Source: Oryzias latipes (lineage: Eukaryota; Chordata; Actinopteri; Beloniformes; Adrianichthyidae). From it: 64,000 bases of DNA. Below, one piece after another: positions 33,001 through 45,000 of this stretch; position 1 is the first letter of the stretch; each line of letters begins with the position of its first letter. The position numbers were made by a program, and so were the translations under genes. The notes beneath the pieces are model-generated. The model was not told the DNA's origin. It made no database searches and saw only the letters and a program-made list of their open reading frames with translations. The stretch covers positions 3,636,909-3,700,908 of the forward strand of contig NC_019868.2 in NCBI RefSeq assembly GCF_002234675.1. The letters run 5' to 3'.

Positions 33001-36000
33001 CCCAGCATATTTTCTACTAGCGTGTAACGATGCGCTAAAATCTCAATTCGGTTCGATTCAAAATTTCATAGGGCTCGGTACATTTCGGTTCGGTACTGCT
33101 ATTTAACAAATCTGCCTGATATGAACTGCTATTTTATAAACTATAATTTTATTGTTATATATTGTGTTGTGTGTGTTTTCCTGAATTTTTCCTTTGAGAG
33201 ATTAATAAAGTTTTTATCTATCAAGAAAAAAAGCAGCTAAGCACAGAAAAACAAGTGGCCATCATTACTTTAAGAAATGGAGGTCAGTCAGTCCGAAAAA
33301 TTGGGAAAACTCTGAAAGTGTCCCCAAGTGCAGTCACAAAAACAATCAAGCACTACAAAGAAACTGGCTCACATGCAGACCGCCCCAGGATAGGAAGACC
33401 AAGAGTCACCTCTGCTCCGGAGGACAAGTTCATCCGAGTCACCAGCCTCAGAAATGGCAGGTTACCAGCAGCTCAGATTAGAGAGCAGGTCAATGGCACA
33501 CAGAGTTCTAGCAGCAGACAAATCTCTACAACAATTGTTAAAAGGAGACTGTGTGAATCAGGCCTTCATGGTAGAATATCTGCTAGGAAACCACTGCTAA
33601 AGAAAGGCAACAAGCAGAAGAGACTTGTTTGGGCTAAAGAACACAAGGAATGGACATTGGACCAGTGAAAATCTGTGCTTTGGTCTTATGAGTCCAAATA
33701 GGAGATTTTTGGTTCCAACCACCGAGTCTTTGTGCGACGCAGAAAAGGTGAACGGATGGACTCTACATGCCTGGTTCCCACCGTGAAGCATAGAGGAGGA
33801 GGTGTGATGGTGTGGGGGTGCTTTGCTGGTGACACCGTTGGGGATTTATTCCAAATTGAAGACGTACTGAACCAGCATGGCTACCACAGCATCTTGCAGC
33901 AGCATGCTAGTCCATCCGGTTTGCGTTTAGTTGGACCATCATTTATTTTTCAACAGGACAATGAACCGAAACACACCTCCAGGCTGTGTAAGGGCTATTT
34001 GACCAAGAAGGAGAGTGATGGGGGGGTGCGCCAGATAACCTGGCCTCCACAGTCACTGGACCTGAACCAAATCAAGATAGTTTGGGGTGAGCTGGACCGC
34101 AGAGTGAAGGCAAAAGGGCCAACAAGAGCTAAGCATTCTGGGAACTCCTTCAAGACTGTTGGAAGACCATTTCAGGTGACTACCTCTGGAAGCTCATCAA
34201 GAGAATGCCAAGAGTGTGCAAAGCAGTAATTAAAGCAAAACGTAGCTACTTTGAAGAACCTACAATATGGCATATTTTGTTTTACACTTTTTTGTCATGT
34301 ATATAATTCCACATGTGTTAATTAATAGTTTTGATGCCTTCAGTGTGAACCTACAATTTTCATAGTCATGAAAATAAAGAAAACTCTTTGAATGAGAAGT
34401 TGTGTCCAAACTTTTGGTCTGTACTGTATGTCCTCTATTATCAGAAAATGCTACAAGAACATGTTAAAAACATGTTTTACCCACTCTGATGAAATGGTGT
34501 TTGGTGCACCAAAGCGCCATTTCATCAGAGTGGGTCTTTAAAGCTTCCAAAGCCAATTTCTTCTTTCATGTAGCTGCACCAAAAAGGGCTGTCCATAAAA
34601 GAAAGAAAGAACGTCTTAAAAGCAAACAGCGTCAAATTCTGAATGAAAACAAGTCCAACTTACTGCATTAAAGAATCAGACTTCACCAAGAAAAAAGGCC
34701 CCCTTTTCCCAGAGCACCCCCATAAAAGATCCAGCGGGAGTCAGTCAGATGTCTTTTCCATAACCACGAAACACATGTCAATGTGGTTTATAGCAAAAAC
34801 AGCCACAACATTCAAATCCTGTTGGATCTAACCAACATCTGAGGCTTTGCTGCTATGGAGGTTTTCACCACATGCATCGACCTCAACTTTGACAGTCGGT
34901 GGTCCTGCCCTTCAGTCTTCAACCTGTCTCTCAGATGGAGAGCCATGGCTTTGCCCTGAAGTCATGAAGTTGGGATCCGTGCATTAGTCCAAGGTGGAAA
35001 CTAAAAAAAATTAAAAAGTAAAGATCTTTTTTATTATTTCCTTGATGCAAAATATTAAGTTCAAGCGAAGAAGGATCAGCTTCTCCTTCATGTTGTTTTT
35101 GAACTCCCCCCACTGATCTCATCATTGAACACGTCACTGACCAGAGCTATGTTTCTGATTGGTTGACACGACACATTTTCTTAGCCAACGTTCTGATATT
35201 TTGACTCTGGATGCGCCGCCCAAATCGTGCTACGACCCTCAAATCGTGCTGCTGGCAGACTGACACTCAAATCACACTGTAGAACCTCAGATCACGTCTG
35301 TACTAGAGGGCTGCATTGGGATTGGGACCCGCCGGGTTCCACGGGACCCAACACAAATCTCGCGGGAGCGGGCGGTTTGAATTTTGCTGCAGGCGGGAAT
35401 GGGCGGCTAAAAACAAACACCGCGGGATAGGGAGGTTGCCTTGCGACATGATGGAGAAGATTTCAATAGATGATGTAGAAAAGAACCTCAAACGAGGTAT
35501 TTACAGCAGCAGTCACCAAACCCCCTGGGCCCGGACTGGTACCGGTCCGTGGGTCATTTGGTACCGGGCCTCACAGTAAGAATAAATAACTTGCATTACT
35601 GCCGTTTTATTTATTTTGGAATCTGAAAGATGTTTTATTTGGAAAGTTGCCCGATTCTCTGTTACATCCATCTATGTTACTCTTGACGCAGGCCAATTCG
35701 CTCGTCTCGGTCACGTGATAGGATACTGCTAAAATAAAAGCCAGGAGCTAGCAAAATGACTAAAAAACAAACGTCTTTGGAACGTTTCTTTGGCAAGTGG
35801 AAAGAGCCTAGCCAGAAGACAAAGAGGAGCCTTCCACTCCCAAAAAAAGAAAGCTACATTTAATAGACAGTATCAGGAGTCCTGCTTAAAATACGCATTT
35901 ATCCCAATGGGAGATTCCCTCCAACCATTCAGCATTGTGGTAAGTTGGATTTTCCATACACTTATTTTTGTTGGAATAATAGCGACCAGGGAGTGTTGCG

Positions 36001-39000
36001 GACAGAGAGGACGTTGCTCATGTCATAATTCGTGTTTATTGTTATGTTTAGAAAATACCACAGTTTTCATGCAGGTCATATCATATTACTTTGTTGTACT
36101 GTAGTGTCGGTCACGTGCACGTTTGGTCTGCTGTCGGAGTTCCTCAGGGTGCAGCCAGGGGTTACTCTCGGAGCTGGTAGCACAGGGAATTATAGAAATC
36201 AATCCACTTTGCCTGCTTTGGTCAAGATAGGGTTAAGCACGGGTGTTTCTTTTTGGTTGAATGCTGTAAAGCATTCAACCCTTTGTTTTCCTCTTATGCT
36301 ATCTTCCGCTGTTTTTCGGCACTTAACTCCTTCTACAATTTTCAACCTATTTTAACCATTCAACTATTAAACTGTTCAGCTCTTTCAGATTATTACTGCT
36401 ATGACTTTTGGTTTTTCAAATCCTTGAACTTTTTAAGATATTCCAGGATTTTCCAGGATTTTTTCTCCATTGAAATACATGGAGAATTTTTCGTGCAGAA
36501 GTTCACAGTTAAATTACTTCTACAATTTTTCACCTATTTTAACCATTCAACTATTAAAATGTTCAGCTCTTTCATCTTATTCCAGCTATTACATTTTGTC
36601 CTTCAAATCCTTGAACTTTTCCAGATATTCCCGGATATTCCCAGATTTTCCAAAATTTTTGCTCCATTGGCCACACCTTTGCTTCTTTAAACAATTGTAA
36701 CTTTAACATTCTTTTGGCTACAGACACTATTCAAACATTGAAATGTTCACAAGGCTTTGGACTTTAATATAAGGCTCAAAATTATTATGGGATGGCAACA
36801 CCACCTACAGTTTGGCGGCCATTTTGTGCCAAAATGTGAGGCAATTTTAAACTTCTTCAAACTTTCACCTATTTTAACCATTCTACTATTACAATGTTCA
36901 ACCCTTTCAGCTTATTCCTTTCAACTACGACTTTTGGTCTTTCAAATCTTTGAACTTTTCAAGATATTCCAAGATTTTCCAGGATTTTCCAAGATTTTTG
37001 CTTCATTTAAATACAAGGATAATCCTTGAAAACCTTTGTTTCTTTTAACCATTGTAACTTCAACATGCTTTTGGCTAGAGACACCGTTCAAACATTTAAA
37101 TGTTCACAAGGCTTTGGACTTCAACATAGGTTTTGAAATTATTATGGGATGGCAACACTACCTACGGTTTGAAGGCCATTTTGTGCCAAAATGTGAGGCA
37201 ATTTTGAACTCCTTCAAACCTATTTCAACCATTCTACTATTTCAATGTTCAACTCCTTCAGCTTATTCCTTTCAGCTATTACTTTTGGTCCTTTAAATCC
37301 TTGAACCTTTTAAGATATTCCAGGATTTTCCAAGATTTTCGCTCCATTTAAATACATTGAGAATCCTTGAAAACCTTTGGTTCTTTCAACCATTGTAACT
37401 TCAACATGTCTTTAGCTAGAGACACCGTTCAAACGTTAAATTGATCACAAGGCTTTGGACTATAAAATAGGTTTAGAAATCGTTATGGGATGTCGACACA
37501 ACCTACTGTTTGGTGGCCATTTTTTGACCAAATCTGAAGCAAATATTGCTTATTGATTAAACTTCATCCATGGCTGGAACTGAACATATTGAAATTCACT
37601 GGATCTGTACTTATAAGGAATGTGGGAGTGGTTAGCAAACAAACTTCGTTGCTAAGGACGTCCAAAGGTTTAATTTTTCCGATTTGTCTGAAACTGACGT
37701 CGATTGGTTCGTCATCCCCAGGCGACCCAAACATAAAATAGTTGCTATGGAGATAAAATCAATAGAAAAGCCGCCATTTTGAAAAAAGTGGATTTTCTAT
37801 CAACTCAGAACATGTAGCTTTTACCAATATGATACTCTCAAACAATGTGTTTCTTTGAGTCAGTTGATGATGCTGATTCAAATGCTAGCACTTTATCCAT
37901 TTTAGCAACATCTTCAAATTTTCAACAGTTCAACCATTTTTTCAACAATTTCAGCTTTAATGCTTAACTCCTTCTACAAATTTTGACCTATTTTAGCCAT
38001 TCTACTGTTACAATGTTCAACTTTTTCAGCTTATTCCTGCTATTATTTTTTTCCCAAATCTTTGAACTTTTAAAGACATTCCAGGACTTTTGCTTCATTA
38101 AAATACATAGGACATCCTATCGCTTAAGTTCTTTTACAGTTTTTTGCCCACTTTGACCTTTCTACTTTTAAAATTTTGAGCTCTTTCAGCTCTGTTCAGC
38201 CATTTCTTTAGGAAATTCAGCTTTCATTCAGCAATACAGCATTCAACCCTGCATTTTCTTCTGGAAATGCAGCTCCTTCTAGTTTCCTGTTGTGTTTACT
38301 TCTTTTTAGCACCATGAGTGTGGGAAGGGGAGGATGACACGGAATTTTACTCCAAAGAGCATGACATAGGGATCAGAGGATCTGCCCTCCAGTGGTTTAA
38401 ATCCTATTTATCTGATAGGTATCAGCTCGTTAATGTAAATTGACATTCTTCTCAGTGCACTCGAGTTAACTATGGGGTCCCACAGGGCTCAGTTTTAGGA
38501 CGAATCCTGTTTATGCTTGATATACTACCCTTAGGAAACATAATCAGGAAACACAGCATTAATTTTCATTGTTATGCCGATGATACGCAGTTTTATTTAT
38601 CCATGAAACCTGACCAGAATGAGGATATAGAGAAACTGAATGCCTGCATCATAGACGTCAAGACCTGGATGACAGTTAATTACCTCCTCTTGAACCCAGG
38701 AAAAACTGAGGTCATTATACTAGGTCCTAAAAACCTCAGAGATACTCTGTCTGCTCAGATAGTCTCCCTGGATGGCATAAGTATAGCCTCCAATTCCACA
38801 GTTAGAAACCTTGGGGTTTTATTTAACCAGGATTTATCATTTAAGGCTCACATATCTCAGGAGTGTAGAACTGCCTTTTTTCACCTGCGGAATATTGCTA
38901 AGATCAGAAATATACTTTCTAAAAGTGATGCTGAAAAACTCATCCATGCATTTGTTACGTCGAGGCTTGATTACTGTAACTCTTTGTTAGCAGCGTGTCC

Positions 39001-42000
39001 TAAGAGTTCCTTAAGAAGTCTCCAGCTGGTTCAGAACGCAGCAGCTAGATTGTTAGCTGGAACTAGCAGAAGAGATCACATCACTCCTGTGTTAGTTTCA
39101 CTTCACTGGCTCCCAGTTGATTCTAGAATCAAGTTCAAGATCCTCCTGTTAACCTATAAGGCCTTACATGGAATGGCCCCGTCCTATATTAAGGACCTCA
39201 TAGTCCCTTACCACCCAAACAGAACACTTCACTCGCAAAATGCAGCAACTGCTCCAACTGCTCCAACACCTGGCTGTGGATCCTGTCTTTGGCTTAACTC
39301 GCGCCCCCGACTGTCTCCCCCCAACTCCATCTGGATGAAGCTCGTCTGCTGGACTTTAAATATGTAGTTGTAGCGTTTGATAAGTTAATTCTTCTCTAAG
39401 AGTTCTGGTACATCGCCTGCCCGTCCTGGGGGAGGATCCCTCCTTCATGTGGACACCCCTGAGGTTTCTTCGTTTTTTCCGGAATCCGTTTTTTTAGGAG
39501 TTTTTCCTTACCGCGAAGGGGGGGTCTAAGGGCAGGGATGCCAGATTAGGTTTGTCATTTTGTTAGTTCAATTTAGTATATTCCTATTGAATTCTATGTA
39601 TTCATGATCCTTTTGATTTTATTTTTAACTTTTTCAATTACCGACACGGAGCCCATTTGGGGTGTACAAATAAAATTGAATTGAATTGAAATTGAATTGA
39701 ATTGATCCTGTGTGATGTACAATGTGGGATTACAGCAATGTTGTTGTTATAAGACATCAAACCGGTCCGTGGCGCAATAAAGGTTGGGGACTGCTGATTT
39801 ACAGCACAAAAGCTAAGCAAGGAAAGTCTGACGTTTAGAGAAGTTTCTTAATTTTTTTTTTTTTTTACATGCAGGCCAGGGAAACAAAACAAACAACTCA
39901 ATAAATCTCTTTAATAATATCAATACAAATACGTTTTTTTTTTCCTGCAGGACGGGAGAAGACACAAAATCAATGCATCTCTATCATTGTGCTGGAAAAA
40001 ATTCTCTGAGTTTTGCGGGAGCGGGCGGGGGTGTAACACATACGTTGCTGGAGCGGGCGGTAATGGTCAGAAATTCGGCGGGTAGGAGCGGGATGAAGAA
40101 AACAGTCCCGCGCAGGGCTCTAGTCTGTACATTGACGTGACATTGAAACTGGACAAATCGCGTTCAGTGTGAATGCAGAGTTAGTATTAGCTGGCCCCTT
40201 ACTGGCCGCATGCAAATACTGCAAGCATTTGCCTATGATATGTGAGGGCTCATAGGACACCCGTAGAATCTCCACACAAACTACACTTCGATTTGGTGGG
40301 GGGGTGGAAAAAAAAGAAAAATCTGTACCACACACGTGCGTCCAGACCAGTGTTTTTCAACCTTTTTTGAGCCACGGCACACTTTAACCTTGACAAAAAT
40401 CCCGCGGCACACCAGCATCCAAAAATTCAAAAAAGGAGAAACTCATAGTCTCTATTGATCTACAGCCCCTCCACAATCTCAAATGCATTTTTGTGATAAT
40501 TGTGGTAGAAAAAGCTGGAAGTTGCAGCTGTTTTTTCTAAAAGATGAAATAAAAGTTAAGTTAAAAGATTTAAAAACTGTTTGATGTGTGTTTGTTGTGG
40601 TTGCAAGACGTTTAACAACAAAGATTCATTGTGCGCTGAGCTGTGTCACGTTAACCCAATGCATCATGGGAGATGTAGTGCAAAAAGCCACCGAACGCAG
40701 AGAGACTAGCGTCTTTGAGCTTCATTATTTTGTTCACTAGTTCCACCGTCTGATACTCGATTCTGTGGAAAGCTACACCGCTAAAGACGAGCTTTAGCTG
40801 GAGTTTTTGTTGGAACTGAGAGACTTTATGAGCAGAATAAGAACAAGGAAGTGAAGACTTTAACCACTTCTGATTGGTCAGACTGATGACGTGTGATTAA
40901 GCCTCCAAGAATTATTGGTGGAGACAGTTAAAGGGGCGGGACTTTTCTGAAAACAGAGCTGAAGCTGCGGCTAAATCGTGGTACCGTCATTCTTATTAAA
41001 GTGTCTAGAATAGAATCAAATAAACACATAGTGCTTTCTGACTCTCGTCGAGGACAGACGTGTTTTCCTCTCGCTCCTCCTGTGTCAGCCCTTCCCCAAG
41101 GCTTTTTTGTCCTGTCTGCCCGAGAGGTGCATTCTTCACCCTTCTGAAGCCGCTGCTTTTCTGCACTCTGAAAATGGATCTGATCAGCTGGTCTCTAAAT
41201 TCGATCGAGAAAATATTTTCCACACTAAGGAACGGGAAAGCGGACCCTTCCTGCCCGGACGGCACCCACGCGGCTGGATACACCATCGATCCATGGGGCA
41301 AGTGGAGGCTGGTCTGCCTGGCCCAGCTGTCTGTGGAGGATGTCGAGGACGTGTACCTATTTGGATTTCTGATAATTGGATTCCTCGTAATTGGGATCGG
41401 AGGATTTCTAATTTATCAGGCGGTCTGGGAGCAGAAGATGGAGAGAGGCAATCAATCAAAGCTCCTGGGAAAGATTTTTCGGGGAGGAGAGACTCAGAAT
41501 GAGAAACTTTCACAAGCGGATCAAAAGCTCTGTGCTTGTCTTGCCCACTTAAGCAGATTGCTTGAGACCCCTGAACTTGTGCGGAAGATGGATGCCACCT
41601 TGGAGCAAGTTTCTGCCCGGATTTGAGGGAAGACTGGGCCAAATTCACCCACTTCTCATTCGGATCAATCTCTGCCTCACACAAAGCGAAGAGCCAGTCA
41701 AGGACTTTGCCGGCAGTACAAACAACCTGCTGGCGCCCAAAAGTATTTTATCTAATCAGACTCCCCGAAGGAGCTATGGACAACTGTCCTTGGCTCCACC
41801 AAAACAAAGCCGCTTCTACAGAGTGGACTACAGCAGCTGTTCTTGAGGGTTGATAACTGCAACTCACCCCCTCCCTGCTTGTCCTCGGCTTCCCAACCCC
41901 CTCCCTACCTCCTCTGTGTGCTGCCCGGAAGATGTGCCTGGCTCACGGAGCTGCACCTGATGGACAGACTCATGGGGGCCCCCCCACTCCCGTCCACCAC

Positions 42001-45000
42001 CGTTTCCCCCCTGAGCCTCATGTACTGTGTCTTTGTCGGAATATGTGCTATTTGTGTTTAAAAGGTGTAGTTTTTTTCTTGTATCAACACATTGTACGCA
42101 GTGTAGGGATACGACTTTTTTTTGTCACCAAACCCAACCCCCGGCCCTCTTCGTGGTCCATCTGCATGCTATACAAAGGTGCGCCGGCGTAGGTCATCTA
42201 AGGCGCTCGGCTGCATTGACCTCAGTAACCTCTCGAGATGTGTGTGTGTATCCTGTGCTGTTTGTCTGACCTTCTTCATCGAAATGTACTGGAACCGAGT
42301 TTCTCCTTGTGGGATTAATAAAGTTTTCATTCATTCATTTTCATTCATTCATAGAAAAAAGTATTTTATGATCTTTCATTTTTCTAACTACTCAGTGTTT
42401 TATCAGGGCCTGTTTGGATGAACAGAGAGCTGATATCCTGGAGATGGTAAATGGTTTTAGATCAGTTAATGAGGGCAATATCCCATGGCACACCTGACCA
42501 TCTCCCACGGCACTCTGGTTAAAAAACACTGGTCTAGCCTACTTAACTCCTACTTACCATCACGTGTTGCTCAGGTGTTCGGTAAAACCTGTTGTTCGCA
42601 GCAAACCCGAAGAAAAAATGTGGATGAAAATTTTCACTATAATGCCTCACGAGTGGTTTACAACTTTTAAAGGCCTATATTATTAAAAAATTAACATTTT
42701 GAGGTTTTAGGTGTATTATAATGTTATTTCTTTAAAAACAACCCCAAAGCGGTATTTGATCCATTCACGCATTTCTGATTATTCCTATAAAAATCTCTCT
42801 AAGCACCAGCCCCTCACATATCCACAAAAACGTGCAGGTTCTCATGTGACATCTCACTTTGTGAGATGTCACAAAGTGAGGAACAGCCCCTTCCAGGAAG
42901 AGTCTGAGCTGCCAGCACCGCCCCCAGGCTGACAAACTTTCCCCACGGAGCTAGCAGTGATCGGCAAAAACACTTTTCTTTTAAATGCACAGCATGCACA
43001 TCCATCCAGATGTGGTTTGCAGAGACGCTGCCAAGGCAAACTCTAGCTTGACGTCAAGAAATGAGTGGTACCCCAAAAGGGTTGAAAGGCTGTAGAAAAA
43101 AGGGCTACAAAAATAACTAATATTTCATCAGAAAATCCTTCTTCAGTGTGCCTAAGGCAATATATCATCATATACGTGGATGTAGTTTACTCCAAAATGT
43201 TAAAGAAAAGCAGGAAACAGGCAAGGCTGAGTGGGCGCCTGTGGCTTATGCATCCAGAGCGATGACAGTGACTGAGCAGCGATATGCTCAGGTGGAGAAA
43301 GAGGCGCTGGCTGCAACATGGGCGTGTGAAAGGTTCAGCTGCTTCGTTCTGGGCCGATCATTTGAGTTGGAAACTGACCATAAGCCTTTGGTGAGTCTGC
43401 TGGGTGGCAAAGCGCTAGACGACCTTCCACCTAGGATCCAAAGATTTAGAATGAGGCTCATGCGCTACAACTACAAAATCACACATGTTGCTGGCAAAAA
43501 TTTATGGACTTCAGACACCCTGTCACGCGCCCCCTTCAGAGCATCAGGAGCACACGCAGGTGCAAGCCTGCTAGAGGACACTAACATCTATGTGGACTCT
43601 GTCATCAGCAACCTTCCTGTCAGTGGAGACTATCTGAGCAACCTTCGTGATCATCTGAAAGCAGACAGTGCATGTGCTGCGCTGATGGAGTTCTGCAGAG
43701 ATGGGTGGCCGGATAAAAACAGACTGCAGGGGGTGTTGAGACAGTACTGGCCTGAAAGAGCGGTACTTACAGTGCACGATGGACTGCTGCTGCGGGGCAC
43801 AAGGCTGGTCATCCCATCGGCTTTGCGTAATGATGTGTTAGAAAAATTGCACGAAGGACACATGGGCGTGACAAAGTGCAGGGAAAGGGCCAAACAAACA
43901 GTGTGGTGGCCGGGGCTCAGTAATCAGTTAAGTGACATGGTGTTAAGATGCAGAACTTGCATCCAAGAGAGAACCAATGTTAAAGAGCCACTGATGCCAA
44001 GTCAGATGCCAGACAGGCCTTGGCAAAGACTCGGAGCTGACCTGTTCACACTGGACAGCAAAGAATATCTGCTCGTTGTGGATTATTTTTCCCGTTTTGT
44101 GGAAATTGCACAGCTCTCATATACACGGTCCATGGACGTAGTGGTGCACCTGAAGTCGATTTTTGCACGTCATGGCATTCCTCAGGTTCTTGTGACAGAT
44201 AACGGGCCGCAGTTCTCAGGTAGCCATTTTCAGGCTTTTGCAGCGTGTTACGGCTTTGAACATGTAACAAGCAGCCCCAAGTTTCCACAAAGTAATGGAG
44301 AGGCCGAACGCGCTGTACAGACTGTTAAGAGACTGCTGAAAAAGTCATCTGATCCGTACCGTGCTTTGCTTGCGTACAGGGCAACACCTCTACAAAACGG
44401 CTACAGTCCAGCTGAGCTGTTAATGGGGCGTCGACTTTGCACTACTGTTCCTGCTCTTCCGTCCCTGTTAGATCCTGCTCTGCCTGACTACAACGCGTTG
44501 GGAGCCAAAGAAAGGGAGAAGAGGTGGACAGATGCAAGAACCTTTGACAAGCGACACAAAGCAAGAAACCTTGAACCACTGGTTCCTGGGCAAGAGGTCT
44601 GGATCACAGATGCAAGAACTCAAGGTACAGTGATTTCTGCACATGAGGCTCCTCGCTCGTATCGCATCAAAGTGCCCCAGGGCACACTGAGAAGAAACCG
44701 ACACCACCTGGTGTCAATGCAGACCGACGGTGAGGGAGTCGAACCTGTTGATGAACCTGTGGGAGAAGATACACCTACTCCAGTTCCAACAGACCAGACA
44801 CCACACAGCGGAGAAAACATCACAGAGACTGTCCGTACAAGGTCGGGAAGAGTGGTCAGAAAACCAGATAGACTTGACTTGTAAATTTAAAAAAACAAAG
44901 AGAGTAAATAAGGATGTTTGAGTTTATTAGAATGGGATGGTTTGGAAAGAAAAGAATGTCATTGATTTTGTCATATAAGTAAAGATGTATAAATGCCCTT

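Larger units (their letters stand above)
35507..39796 (+). mobile_element. Second hAT, nested, with transposase remnant
   Basis: The ends CAGCAGTCACCAAACC and GGTTGGGGACTGCTG are imperfect inverted repeats. The target duplication atttacag is perfect (35499-35506 and 39797-39804). Inner ends contain 'accggtccgtggg' and 'accggtccgtggcgc' motifs. It contains the start of a transposase gene, a Helentron-like element (36247-38282) and an L2 fragment (38358-39712). Confidence 0.9.
35304..40122. mobile_element. Outer hAT element carrying nested insertions
   Basis: The left end TAGAGGGCTGC and the right end GCAGGGCTCTA are imperfect inverted repeats, with a perfect 8-bp target duplication gtctgtac (35296-35303 and 40123-40130). 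Outer arms have 'gcgggagcgggcgg' blocks at both ends (35363 and 40016). Its own sequence is only about 530 bp; the rest is the nested hAT at 35507-39796. No transposase of its own. Confidence 0.88.
40348..42531. mobile_element. Third hAT element carrying a retroposon
   Basis: The left end CAGTGTTTTTCAACC and the right end GGTTAAAAAACACTG are inverted repeats, both next to 'cacggcacac/cccacggcac' blocks. The 8-bp flanks gtccagac (40340-40347) and gtctagcc (42532-42539) differ at two positions, so the insertion is old. It contains the 1.3-kb retroposon at 41032-42349; without it the hAT would be about 860 bp and non-coding. Confidence 0.85.

Noticed and set aside
33255..34230. Functional Tc1 transposase
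   Set aside because: Two in-frame stops, loss of the first Asp and final Glu of the triad, a frameshift, and no left TIR.
41184..41684. 166-codon antisense frame over the retroposon ORF1
   Set aside because: It mirrors the sense ORF. The sense frame has the membrane helix and the element's orientation (tail at the right).
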